Assembly: GCA_014529385.2 (NCBI GenBank) | Contig: CM043944.1 | Coordinates: 83,812,884 to 83,876,883, forward strand | Reading direction: 5' to 3' | Length of the DNA stretch: 64,000 bases | Source of the DNA: Adiantum capillus-veneris | Lineage: Eukaryota; Streptophyta; Polypodiopsida; Polypodiales; Pteridaceae | In this document: positions 47,861 to 59,559 of the stretch, piece by piece | Position numbering within the stretch: position 1 is the first letter of the stretch | How the letters are laid out: each line of letters begins with the position of its first letter | Notes under the pieces: generated by a model | The model's input: the letters and a program-made list of their open reading frames with translations, nothing else | Told to the model about the DNA's origin: nothing | Database searches by the model: none | Made by a program: the position numbers and the translations under genes

Positions 47861-48034
47861 AGAGAGAGAGAAGAGAGATTGTGCATATTCTTGCACGCCG
47901 ACCCTTCAAAGTAGGACGGAATCTCCACCGACTGTACTGACCTCTTTGCACTGGTTGCTACAGCATCATCGGACACCACCAGGCATCAGCATGCGGCACG
48001 ACCGGCCCAGTACTGGCCAGCGGCAATTCCGTCA

Positions 48035-48479
48035 ACCAAAATACCCCTCTAATTTGAGAACATTCTCAAAATACCCCCTCTAATTTCAAAAATTCCCAAA
48101 ATACCCTTGTATCTATTTTGGTTGGATATTTCAAGATTTTTTAATCTTTATTCCTTTTTAACAATTGAGATCTGTTTATGCGTGCTTAGCAAGTAATTTG
48201 TCACCAATTACCTTGCAGAAACAAGGTAATTATGTCTAGAAATAATGAAACAATTCATTTCCAAAGCCTACATAATCAACCCAAATTCTCGATTTAGCAT
48301 CATTTTAATCTTTAGAGAAATTTAATTTCACAACCAGAGGTATTTTGAGAATTTTGGAAAATTTGAAGGGCATTTTGGAAATTCATGACAAAGTAATAGG
48401 GGTATTTCGGGAGTTTTTGAAATTTGAGGGGTATTTAGGGAATTTCCACAAATTAAAGGGGTATTTTGGTAATTTTCCC
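48035..48479. mobile_element. Mutator-like MITE, copy A (left end truncated)
   Basis: ACCAAAATACCCCTCTAATTT at the left and the complement at the right form terminal inverted repeats with internal sub-repeats. The interior is the reverse complement of the interior at 51550-51820. The outer 12 bp of the left end are missing, so no target duplication can be seen. Confidence 0.8.
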
Positions 48480-48776
<297 letters not shown>

Positions 48777-49034
48777 AGTGTTCACGGAAGACTTTTCTAG
48801 CAACCAATGGGAAAAAGGAGAGCATTGAAAATCTCTCGATTTGCAGTGAAAATTTTAGGGTTTTTACGATTAAAATCCTCTAGCATTAGCCGAGTAGAAA
48901 AGGTAGATAAAGATAAATAAAGGGAGTATAAACTTTGAGCCATATGCCTTGAAATTTTTTTTTCGGTGCAAGGTTAGGTGACCCTCCAAAGTAGCCAAGA
49001 CTTTTCAATTTTTGTCCGTTAAAGGCTGTTTTTT

Positions 49035-49393
<359 letters not shown>

Positions 49394-49631
49394 AATAGTC
49401 GAGGGGAAAAAGCTTGAGGACAATAGGAGTTGAGAGTATAAAGAGAAAACCCTCAAAATGGGTCCTTACCCTGGATGAGGTGTCATGCTCAAGCAGGGCC
49501 AATAGTACTACGAATGAGTATGCCATTGATTTCACCCCCATCTTTCTTTTTATGTTGTTAATGATTAACGAGCTTCCCAACAACAAGGACCCTTATTCTA
49601 TAAGAAAACCTCTCCTCTTGCCATCGCATTT

Positions 49632-49686
<55 letters not shown>

Positions 49687-50365
49687 CGCTCGCTCGTTTC
49701 CCACGATGTTAAAAAATCTCTTCTTTTTCTTCTAAGTCCTTTACTAATTTTCCCTTTTTGTTTCTCTCTCTCTCTCTAGCGATCAACACAGACATGGAGT
49801 CCTAGATCTAGCAATTTCGTCTAATGAGTAGCAATTTAGAAACTAGCCAACAACTATATGTAAAATTTTAAAGTGTATCTTATGTAAACAATGTTTGTCA
49901 CAGATTCTGAAGTGTTTCTTATGTAAACAACATTTGTCACAGATTCAACAAAGTCACAATTTTTAACTGGCTACAAATATATTAAACCCTAATTTTTGTG
50001 AACACTAGCTAATGGTTTATGCTACTTCCTACTTACCAGAGTGGAGGTAATCGAATAGCTCTATAAGAGAATCATCACTATCATTTTGAAGTTATGGTCA
50101 CCATGAATAATGGGAGCTTAGTTACGGTTCATGGGAATTACCTTGCTTTCACAAATTACCTTGCTCGGGTTTTTGTTTGCTCGGACGTTTTTGCTCGAGG
50201 TTTGGTAGGACTCCATTATGAGGTGTTCCCACCTCATTGGCAAGTCTGAAGCATTCTAATTGAAGTATAGTTGGACAATTGCACAAGCATATAAGATGGA
50301 GCTTGTGGGGATTTTTGGCTCTTCTTGATGCTCTCACACTCTCTCTCAAGTGTCCAAGCTAGCTA

Positions 50366-50414
<49 letters not shown>

Positions 50415-51404
50415 GGGAGCTCGAGAGATGGACTTTATGCTCAAGCTCTTAATTGAGGTGAAATAGGGAAGATTCTAGAGAGGTGAGTGATTTCTTGTGT
50501 GAGGTTGACTACTCCAAGGTAGAGTGGGTGCAATTTTACAAGAGAGGATTAGTAGTTAGTGTCTATAATCACTAAGAAAAGGTTAGTAATATAATTACAA
50601 TGGGTAGAGTGACTTGAAGGGTCGAGAAAAGAGGGGTGAATGAGATGGGTAAACCCTTGAGATGATGAATCCTTGAGGAATCTTGGACTCACGCGTGCGT
50701 AAATTGTCGAAAGTGACCACCAGTCTTGTTCTTCTTCTCTTCACACCGCTGCCATAGTTGAACACCACAAAGAAAATGAGGGTTTCTATTGATTAAAAAA
50801 CTCCCCATTTTCTAGAGATTAAGCATGGTAAGGTTGCTAAATTTTTATGAATTTTTGAAAAGGTGAAATAAAATTAAATATGGGAGTAATAGAGAGAGAT
50901 ATGGAGATGGTGTATGTGGGTAGAGCTTCAAAAGAGAGCTATGGGTGTGAGAGGACAAGGTAATGGTGAAGAGGGTGAGCAAAGCCATGAAAGTTGAAGT
51001 TTTGAGTGAGGGATGGAGAGGAATGAGTATGTGTGTGTGTGTAGTAGTGTGAAAGGAGGTGAGAGAACACTAGGGGTGAGTTGTGGTAAAAGTGGTAGAC
51101 TGGGGTCCACGAGAAAAATCATATCTCACTAGTGATAGCTCCAAAAATTAGGAAACAATTTAGGAAGATTATTCATGTTGTGGGCTAAATTTTGTCTTTT
51201 GATGACTTCTTCAAATACAGAGTGGAGATGGACGCCAAAAATTCCACCAAAATATGTATGATTCAGGACTGCAAAAGTCTTCTTGTGGTCCCTTTTGGTT
51301 GAACCTCTATGTGGCTCCAAGAGTGTGTCCCTCCATGCATCATGGCTTGAAATTCATAATCGAGATGCCCTTTACACACATATGGATGATAACTTTTGGT
51401 GAAA
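49394..51404. repeat. Intergenic with CT arrays at 49635-49683 and 50370-50412
   Basis: The first array ends in three CTCG units (49681-49695). I find no supported gene. Open frames of up to 121 codons are extended through the arrays. Confidence 0.65.
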
Positions 51405-51413
51405 TAAAATATA

Positions 51414-51895
51414 GGGAAGATTACCAAAATACCCCTCTAATTTGTGGAAATTCTCAAAATAACCTTCAAATTTCAAAAATTCCCAGTATACCCCTTATTT
51501 TGTCATAAATTCCCAAAATGCCCTTCAAATTTTCCAAAATTCCCAAAATACCCCTGGTTGTGAGGATAAATTTATCCAAAGATTAAAAAAATTGTAGCCT
51601 TTCATAAGAAGACTTATTGTCTATGAATACAAGATACTAAAACTAGAATTTGAGCTGGTTATGTAGGCTTTGCAGATGAATTGCTTCATTACTTTTAGAC
51701 ATAATTGTCTTGTTTTGGGAGGTAATTTGTGACAACTTACATAAAAAACGGATATACATTGTCAAAAAAGAATAAAGATAAGAAAATCGTGAACAATCTA
51801 GCTAAAATAGATACAAGGGTGTTTTAAAGTTTTTGAAATTTGAGGTGTATTTTGGGAATTTCCACAAATTAGAGGGGTATTTTGGTAATTTTCCC
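51414..51895. mobile_element. Mutator-like MITE, copy B, TSD TAAAATATA
   Basis: 482 bp. The ends are GGGAAGATTACCAAAATACC and the complement of GGGAAAATTACCAAAATACC, with similarity continuing about 70 bp inward. The flanks 51405-51413 and 51896-51904 are both TAAAATATA. A 9-bp duplication is characteristic of Mutator-like transposases. There is no coding capacity. Confidence 0.9.
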
Positions 51896-51904
51896 TAAAA
51901 TATA

Positions 51905-52433
51905 TACAATATGGAAGAATAGACAAACTAGTGCATTGACTTGTGATAGGATTTTAGGATAAAGAGATAAAAATATGGAAATAACAAATTTAATAAAATA
52001 AAATAAGTATCCCTCAATTATTGATTAAAATGGTAGGTGATTTTGAATTTAATTTTCTATTCTAAAGAAGAATAGATGTAATAGGTATGAAAAATTTCAT
52101 CTTGAGGGATTGAAATGATTTTTTTTTAATTTTGCTAGAGTGGAGTCACAACTAGCTTAGTGGAAGCTTGAGTGAGGACATTGAATGCATGAGATATGTA
52201 TATGGATGATATTAAAATATATTATGGATGGTACAAATGCAACGTGGCCAAAGTAGGCCTGGTAAAAATGCACACCTAAATATAGTATGTATATAACTCT
52301 TAAATAGTGGAGTAATCAAATTCATGATATAGTAAGGCCCAAGGTTAGAGAAAATATTCACAAGAAAAGGATGGGCCATAATATATATATTATTGCCTCT
52401 TTTTTTGGCTCAACTAGCCAAATCACTAGGTAG
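51905..52433. other. AT-rich flank, probably 5' part of the LINE remnant
   Basis: There is no readable frame. A TATATATAT run lies at 52382-52392 just upstream of the LINE RT. Confidence 0.45.
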
Positions 52434-53728
52434 GTGAGGGTTTTCAAGGAGATATGGGAAAAGTCCCTAATTCACACATGCCTATGTACAATGAAAGCTC
52501 TTGGTGCTATCTCCCCCTCAATCAATGTTGGTGTCATTAAACTTATCCATAAGAAGGGCTCTAGGGAAGAACTTTCAAATTGGAGGCCAATAACATGTTT
52601 GACTTGTGTATATAAGATCTTTTCTCTGGCCTTAGAAAGAAGACTAAATCCCTCCATGGACCAATTTATCCTGAAGGAAAAAAAAGGTTTTATCAAGGGA
52701 AGGTTCAATTTGGATGCCATTATATCTATCTAGGAGGGTATTGAGTATGCTGAAGAGACAAACCAGGACATTATCTTCTTCAAGATTGATTTTGACAAGG
52801 CATATGATAGAATAGAGTGGGACTTCATTCTTTAGAGCATGCAAGATATGGGTCTTGGCAAAAGATTCATTAGACTTGTGCCCTTACTTTTTGGAAATGC
52901 CACTTCTAGAGTCCTTGTCAATGGAATTTTGACTCATAATATACCCTTGCACAAGTCTACTAGATACGGGTTGGCCTTTTCCCCCTTTGCTCTATGCAAT
53001 TACATCTGATGCCTTGGGATGGGTAGTTAAGGATATGCTGCATCAGGGAAAACTAAAAGGTATTTCTATTGAAGGGACATCTCATCACTTTTTGTCTTTA
53101 ACAATTTATAGACGATACCAATGCATTAGTGATGAATAACAGCCACTCGGTTGAAATTTTTTGGGAGTGCCTGAACCTCTTTTTTCTTGCAAGTGATTCA
53201 ACTATCAACAATTCTAAAACAGGTTTAAAAGTTTCTAAAGGTTCCACTCCACTCATACTCTCTTAGTCTGGATGAAACCCTATCCAAAAGGGGAAAATTT
53301 TCAGATTTCTTGGTATCACTATGGGGTTTAACGTATCTGTCAACCAGAGGTGGAGCTAGTTTTTGGAAATATTCAAGAAAAGATTATTTACCTGGCAAAA
53401 CCACCGACCTAAACTTTTAGCTAGGGTATTTGTATTAAATAATTACGTACTTTCTTCCCTTGTCTATGTTTTAGCATGTTGGCAGCCCTCACATTACCAA
53501 CTGAACAAAATCTTTACATTGGCTAGGAGGTTTCTTTGGGGCTACACTAAATTTATCAGTAGAGTTCCTAAGGTGGCATGGCAATCATGTTGTAAGGTTA
53601 AGGAACTTGGAGGATTGGGCATCCTATACATCCAACACCTATCCAATAAGTTAGAAAGCAAATGGATTCTAAGATCCTCTACCTCTTTGGATTTTTGGGC
53701 ACGCGATGACATTTTGAAGCTTCCATGA
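52434..53728 (+). pseudogene. LINE (non-LTR) reverse transcriptase remnant
   Basis: The frame 52434-52733 contains GVIKLIHKKGSREELSNWRP, the start of a non-LTR RT, then KIFSLALERRL and FILKEKKGFIKGR. After a TAG, FFKIDFDKAYDRIEW at about 52775-52820 holds the first catalytic Asp. The second acidic motif reads FIDDTNAL at 53105-53128 (Phe-Ala-Asp-Asp is usual). Frame 53363-53728 supplies FKKRLFTWQNHRPKLLARVF, FLWGYTK and KVKELGGLGI, typical of the RT C-terminal end. There are many stops and shifts. Endonuclease, zinc-binding domain and tail are absent or unrecognisable. Confidence 0.85.
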
Positions 53729-53882
53729 AATGGTCATGAGACAAAGAATTGAAGTGTGAATTTAGAGTTTTTATCAAGCTGAAAGAGAACCATATTTGTG
53801 CAATTGGGAGCAAAAATCATCACACACACAAGATTTTTGAGGTTATATTGTATTTTTCCAAGAGTGATGATTTCATGGGTAG
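53717..53882 (+). repeat. Coding-like repeat split by the 5.6-kb LTR element
   Basis: It is homologous to 27940-28107. The frame 53749 onward gives FRVFIKLKENHICAIGSKNH and KIFEVILYFSKSDDFMG. It is cut at 53882 and resumes at 59523. Confidence 0.65.
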
Positions 53883-54023
53883 TGTCAGGACAAGGGTAGG
53901 ACCAGTCCGGGCCAAGGGCCAGGACGGACATGCAATCAAGGGGGTCCCTATATTTAGAAGGCCAAGGGCCTATATACGGCATGGCTGGGTGGTGATGAGC
54001 ATGTCAGTTCCCATGTCCTTTCA
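53883..54023 (+). mobile_element. 5' LTR (141 bp)
   Basis: TGTCAGGACAAGGG to CATGTCCTTTCA. CCTATATTTAG near 53951 and CCTATATACGG near 53972 are possible TATA elements. Confidence 0.95.
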
Positions 54024-54024
54024 C

Positions 54025-54036
54025 TGGTATCAGAGC
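54025..54036 (+). other. Primer binding site
   Basis: TGGTATCAGAGC is an exact match to the plant initiator tRNA-Met primer site, one base after the LTR. Confidence 0.95.
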
Positions 54037-57000
54037 CACTCTTTTTTGGGGGACACACAGGCATGGAGAGCCACCTCTATTCTTAGCTTGCATGTGCATG
54101 AGGTGGGATGCTTCTCTACACAGGAAACTCAACAGAGCTCGGGGGGTGGGAACCCCGCTTGCGAGGAGGGGGGGTTACTGTAGCACTTTCGTGAAACTGA
54201 ATGGTTTTGTCCTTGACCTGCGCGCGATCCCGTGCTGAGGAGATCACGTATCTATGGTGGGCGCAACTGAGCACCTCAAGCCACTCTATGAACCTCCTCG
54301 CCTCTCGGCGGCCCTGCTGTAGTAGAACTTCATCGCCATTGACTGGCTTTTTCACATGCTGCCCTAGGGTCAAAACCCTTGGGCAAAATTTTTTGCAATA
54401 GGGTGCATGCCCACCCCGGCATACACCCATACAAGCCAAAGGCATCTCGGCATATAACAAGGGGGCACGGGACTCAATTCACAACATCCCGTTCAGTGGG
54501 CGCAGAATCAATAAGCTGCAGAAATTTCTGCCAGGGCCATGTTGTTTTTGAAGATTGCTTTCGGCGTGCGTATTGACCTTAAAGCAATCTTCGCCATCTC
54601 TCTAGCAAGGCTCGATTTTGGCGGTTTTTGATGAAGAGTAATCCTATCGACAAATCTTGCATTAACGCGACACAACAAGAGATCCAAGTCACCAGGACAC
54701 TAGGGAAACAAGGTTTCTAACTTCCAGTTGGGCGCCGTCCAATCCTGGCATCCCATCCCACACTGTGGCCTTCCATGGTTTGCCTAGATGCAATCATGCA
54801 TGACTGCATGCTCATGCACGACACTGACCATGGTTGCATGACATAGTCCAAAGTCAATTTCCCAGCAAGTATGCAAAGTCTCTTTCGCATTTTTGCTTTT
54901 TATTTATGTAAATTGTCACAAGTTGCAGAAATTTCAAGCAAGAAGCCGAGAAGGCGCGTTGGCGTGAGTATTTACTCATGCAAGTTCAAGAAGCCGGCAA
55001 GTCAGGTCGGTATAAGTTCGTAATACGGTATGCAAACTCTTTTGCATTTGTTTTGGTAAAGTTTTTGGAACATATCGTATCGCTATGTCATGCACCAGAC
55101 GTGCGTACCCTTTACAACGGCAAAGCACAAGCACGGCTTGTGACAATTATCGTAAGCGCCAAAATTTGATTGGTTTAAATATTGGAATCAAGCAAGGCTT
55201 GAGTACCAACTGCCTTGCTCCGCAGCACGGGTTCACAAGTGGTTCACTTTTGATGCAAAAGTATAGCCAATCTGCCATGTTTTGTAATCTCAAGGAGATT
55301 AGCACATCCTACTGCTTGACTTGATGCAGGAGGCAAGTTCTTTGGCATGGCCGACTCCTTCTCCATGTTTCTAGAAGCTGCCAAAGGATGCTTATCATAT
55401 GCATTACATACTTGCTGCATATATCATTGAGAAATATCCACATCAAGCACAGTTCGATGACGGTTCAATTTGATGCAAATGCATAGCAAATTTGCAAAGT
55501 TTTGGTCTCTCAAGAAGATAGGCACATCATGTTCCTTGACTTGATGCAAGAGGCATGTTGTTCGGCATGGCCGACTCCTTGTCGCTATTTCTAGTCGTTG
55601 CCAAAGGATGCTTGTCACACACTCTTAGCTCATTTCAGTTGAAATTCCTCGACAAGGTCGATTCTTTTTGTCATGCTCTCTGCCTTTCAACAACCGCCTC
55701 AGTTGGCTATCAGAAAGGCTTCAAGTTAGGCCTCTTGCATTGAGACTCCCATGTTTTGCATATGCTATGAGCATACAAACTTGGAAGGACTTTGGTAATC
55801 TGCTTGCAGGTTCTTTCATTACATGCCAAATGGATGTATATGATACAAGAGACGTATATATATACACGCGACAATCGTAGCAGACTAGGCTATGAGCCAT
55901 TATGGAACGAGTTCTTCTCCATCAAAATTTCAAGATGATTGGTTACAACGGGATAACTAGGTGAGCCTGATTTTAAATTTGTTTGTTTTTCATGTTTTCA
56001 TTGGAAAACGTTGTCTGTTATGTACAGCAAAGTGCTTTCACAAATTCACATGAAGCAAGGCTTCTCACGCGTGCCATGATACTGCCCATTCACTTGGCAT
56101 CAAGGGCATTGGCACGCCAGTTTGGGAAACTGTTACCATTGCAATTTGCTCCCATTTTATGTGTGGCAACAACACATTTTGATGCATCGCTCCCAAGGAA
56201 GACTCTGCAAGGCACTTATGGTTTTGGCTCTCCTGCTTGAGGCCGTTATAGTAGCCAAGGGCTCACAATTCTGCAAGCACGTCATGCTAACCAGGTGGCA
56301 TGAATTCCACCAATTCATAGATTACGCTTCCGCTATCACACTCGCAACTCGGTCAAGGACAGACTAAGTGATGGATTCTTTAAAGTGTTTTTTTTGGTTT
56401 TGCTATTAACACAACCGCACTAAAAAGAACCAAAAATTTGGACTTGATTCCCAGGAAAAGTGCCAATGCCAAGTCATCCTCATACAATCATGACCCCTAC
56501 AAGGTCGGTGGGACGGAATGAGTTTTATGTTTTTCTATTACCTCTCTCGATGAGAGAGTCACACCAGAAAATTGTGGACTGCTTATACGATAAGCTGCAA
56601 GTCAGGCATAAGATGCGTGAGGGCACACAGCTTGGGTACACACTCTACAACCTTAAGGAAAGTTCCTCAGCCCAGCATGCTCTTCTTCTCTCTCTCGCTC
56701 TCTTTAAGGGAATAATATCACAAGCTTTTGATACATATTCTGCTCGTGAGTAAGCTTCGGCCAAGGTGCTCTAACTCACAGCTAGCACATGCTTAAGATG
56801 CTACTCAAATTAGTCTTCATTGGTTCATCGATTGAACACTATTTTGAATCCGGGCTATGAGCCAAACAGGCTAAGCGCCGATGTCCAGACAAGGGTAAGA
56901 CTCAACCACTGGCATTCTTTGGGTGATTGTTTTCAAGATATACCCATGAAAGTACACATTAGCGTTAATGGACAAGCAAGAGTCTTGTCATTACGGATGT

Positions 57001-59370
57001 TTAGGGTGTCATTTTTGCACTACTTGTTTTCAGCGCGACACTCAAGTTGAGTTTTTGATAATCTTCAACTCACAACAACTGATCTCTATAAGAAAGTCTA
57101 GATGTAGCAATCAGTTGTGACAGCATGGTTGTCCATAAGAGCTCGGCATTTCACTTGTGTGGATCTCCTTCTCTCTCTATAGCACTACAGAGTGTCTATG
57201 GACATAATGTTTTGGGGTAAGACCCGGCGGGTGATTGTTACATCACCCCATAGGCAAATGTTTTGGGGTAAGACCCGGCAGGTGATTGTTACATCACCCC
57301 ATAGGCATTAAGGATCACAGTTTGATCTGCATTGAGGATCACCGTTGATCTCTCCCAGTTATACTTTCAAGGAAAGAATTCCGCAATTTACCACGCGGTA
57401 GCAGACGAACACACTTTTCAAGTTGATTCCAATCAACCTGTACACGGTTGACTATGTTGGTTACATTATCTGCTAGTTGAGCAGTTTCTACAAAGAGTCT
57501 TACCAAGGGGTTTGACTACGTAGATTCTAATCCAAGAGCTTGGATTGCAAAGGCAACACCCAGGCTTCCCAGTGCAATGCTGTTTGTTTTTTCAGGTAGG
57601 GGACGTACTCCTCTCCATTTGAATACGGGTAAGTGAACATTACGTTCAAATCTCCAGGTATGCATCTATTGATTTGGTGTTCTTCCATTTTTAGTATGCT
57701 TTGCTTGGTTTTTCAAGACGTCTAAGTACGCTTGAATGTTATAGAGTCATGCCAAGGGCATGTCGGCAAAGCATTTTGGGCCAAATATCCGATCTATCTT
57801 TCTACCTTATGCTGTTATGAACCTACTTGTAGGGTTCAATTTGGCACATGTTGTCACATGGGATACAACATGGTCTAGGAACTCAAGGAGTTCGGTTTAG
57901 CCAGTGTGGAGCAATGAATGAGGGTCCCTCTCACTCTTGTCGCAGAGTGTTTAGAGTTACCTCCACACACAAGTACATCTTGTACTTGTAGGATGTTCTT
58001 CTTCAGACATCCTTAGTTGAGACATATTCCACATGTGGTGAATATGAGTCTCTGGGACTGACACTCGCGCCCCTTATTTCAAATATGTGTCACGACAAAG
58101 TCCCTAAGTGCTGGTCACATCTGTTTTCCAATCCATTTTTAGCACAACGTATCAATAGCAATTTCGTGGCCAGAAATTGTCGGATACTTAGAATGACTTG
58201 TTAAGGTATAAGTATTGCTAAACAACATTACAGATGGTTGTTTATCCATATAGAAAATGAAAAAGTTTCATTGTTTGTATCTAGAAGTGATCACGGTTTC
58301 ACCTTCTATTATGGTTCAGACGTTTAAGCAAAGATTGCAAATGAAAGTATTTAGTTTCTTTTCAGAACTATTTACATTCCTTTTAATGTGTGCTAGGCGC
58401 ATCACATTTGCCATACGTATTGGTAAGAATTACCATGGAAATACATGTTCAGATCTATTTTTTGCTAAATGCATGCACACTAGGTGTTATGGGCCCTAGT
58501 GTTTAGCAAAGGCTAATTTGGAACGGAATGCATATTCCTCAAGTTGTTGCTTATGAAGCATTTTTCACTTTATGTGCACTATTTCTATGAGATTACCTTT
58601 GAGTCTACTAATCACCAATAGAGTTCATGACTCGGTTTGGGTGTTTGTGGATTTTTTTAAAAGTTAACCACGATGGTTATTCGGCACATTGTTGATTCCT
58701 CAACAATGTTATACTCTATTGTGATTTCTCGTTTACCAGTCATCTGGGAAGACTGTCTGTAAACCGTGGGGGAAACACACCTCAGTACTATCAGTATCCA
58801 AGGGGATTGACAGATTACAAAGTGTAATCTTGGGCTAAAGGATATGCAAAGTGCGTACATTAGCTTCATAAGCATTTATTGCTCTTTTTGGAGCTTACTT
58901 ACTATCAGTTAATGCATGTTGCGACTAGGTAGTCTCTTCATGTATAACTTAGGTTCTCAACCTTAAACACTCGTTAGGGTGGGGTTGTTTATTGATGATG
59001 AAGAAGAGGGCCAAGTCAAGGACTCAAAATTGGCTGATGAGTTATGTCCGCAAGTTACTTTCATGGAAAGTGACAAGAGGTACTCTTTTTGGTACACCTA
59101 TGTTGTGATAAACTCGTTTACCATGCTCATGAGAGTTCTAAATGGAGTCTACACACTATGTTTGGATAGGAACTGGTACCATCCGATGGTTACAAATGGA
59201 CAACAATGTAGAAAATCAAGATGTTACTCTTGGTTTCATTGAACCTCCTACTGAACCGGGTTCTGCTCAAATGAACCGTTGGATCCATGTGGCATGTTAC
59301 GATAGAAAACATTAGTGTTCTTATGAAGATACCATCACTTGTGTTTTCGCGGATGAAAACGCTTCTCCAA
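54037..59370 (+). other. Interior of the short-LTR element, no coding motifs
   Basis: The longest frames are 114 codons (54116-54460, minus) and 97 codons (56460-56753, plus), neither with a recognisable domain. A roughly 158-bp block (GGTTCA(C/A)(T/-)TTTGATGC ... GCCAAAGGATGCTT) is repeated at 55240-55398 and 55462-55618. A 51-bp block is in tandem at 57206-57307. GATCAC(A/C)GTTTGATC-like phrases follow near 57311-57350. It may be a structured RNA or captured host sequence. Neither can be shown by eye. Confidence 0.7.
57206..57307. repeat. 51-bp tandem pair
   Basis: Two units beginning AATGTTTTGGGGTAAGACCC differ at one base. Each contains GGTGAT...ATCACC, a potential stem-loop. Confidence 0.95.
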
Positions 59371-59378
59371 GGGGGGAG
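59371..59378 (+). other. Polypurine tract
   Basis: GGGGGGAG, three bases before the 3' LTR. Confidence 0.9.
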
Positions 59379-59381
59379 TAA

Positions 59382-59522
59382 TGTCACGACAAGGGTAGGA
59401 CCAGTCCGGGCCAAGGGCCAGGATGGACATGCAGTCAAGGGGGTCCCTATATTTAGAAGGCGAAGGGCCTATATAGGGCATGGCTGGGTGGTGATGAGCA
59501 TGTCAGTTCCCATGTCCTTTCA
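59382..59522 (+). mobile_element. 3' LTR (141 bp)
   Basis: Same length as the 5' LTR, with five substitutions, followed by GGTAG. Confidence 0.95.
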
Positions 59523-59559
59523 GGTAGAGTTTTGGTCTTTTTGAGTGTGTCTTTAGCTT

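Larger units (their letters stand above)
53883..59522 (+). mobile_element. Non-autonomous LTR retroelement, 141-bp LTRs, TSD GGTAG
   Basis: Both ends are exact: 141-bp LTRs (53883-54023, 59382-59522) beginning TGTCA and ending TTTCA, a perfect primer site, a GGGGGGAG polypurine tract, and GGTAG on both sides (53878-53882, 59523-59527). The LTRs differ at five positions. About 5.3 kb of interior shows no gag, protease, RT, integrase or other family motif on either strand and holds internal duplications. LTRs this short are typical of TRIMs, but TRIM interiors are only a few hundred bases. The long empty interior recalls LARDs, whose LTRs are kilobases long. Movement would need proteins from a partner element. 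Confidence 0.93.

Noticed and set aside
54116-54460. 114-codon minus-strand ORF as the protein of the short-LTR element
   Set aside because: It lies antisense to the element, has no domain, and is Pro/Arg-rich in a manner explained by local GC-rich sequence.
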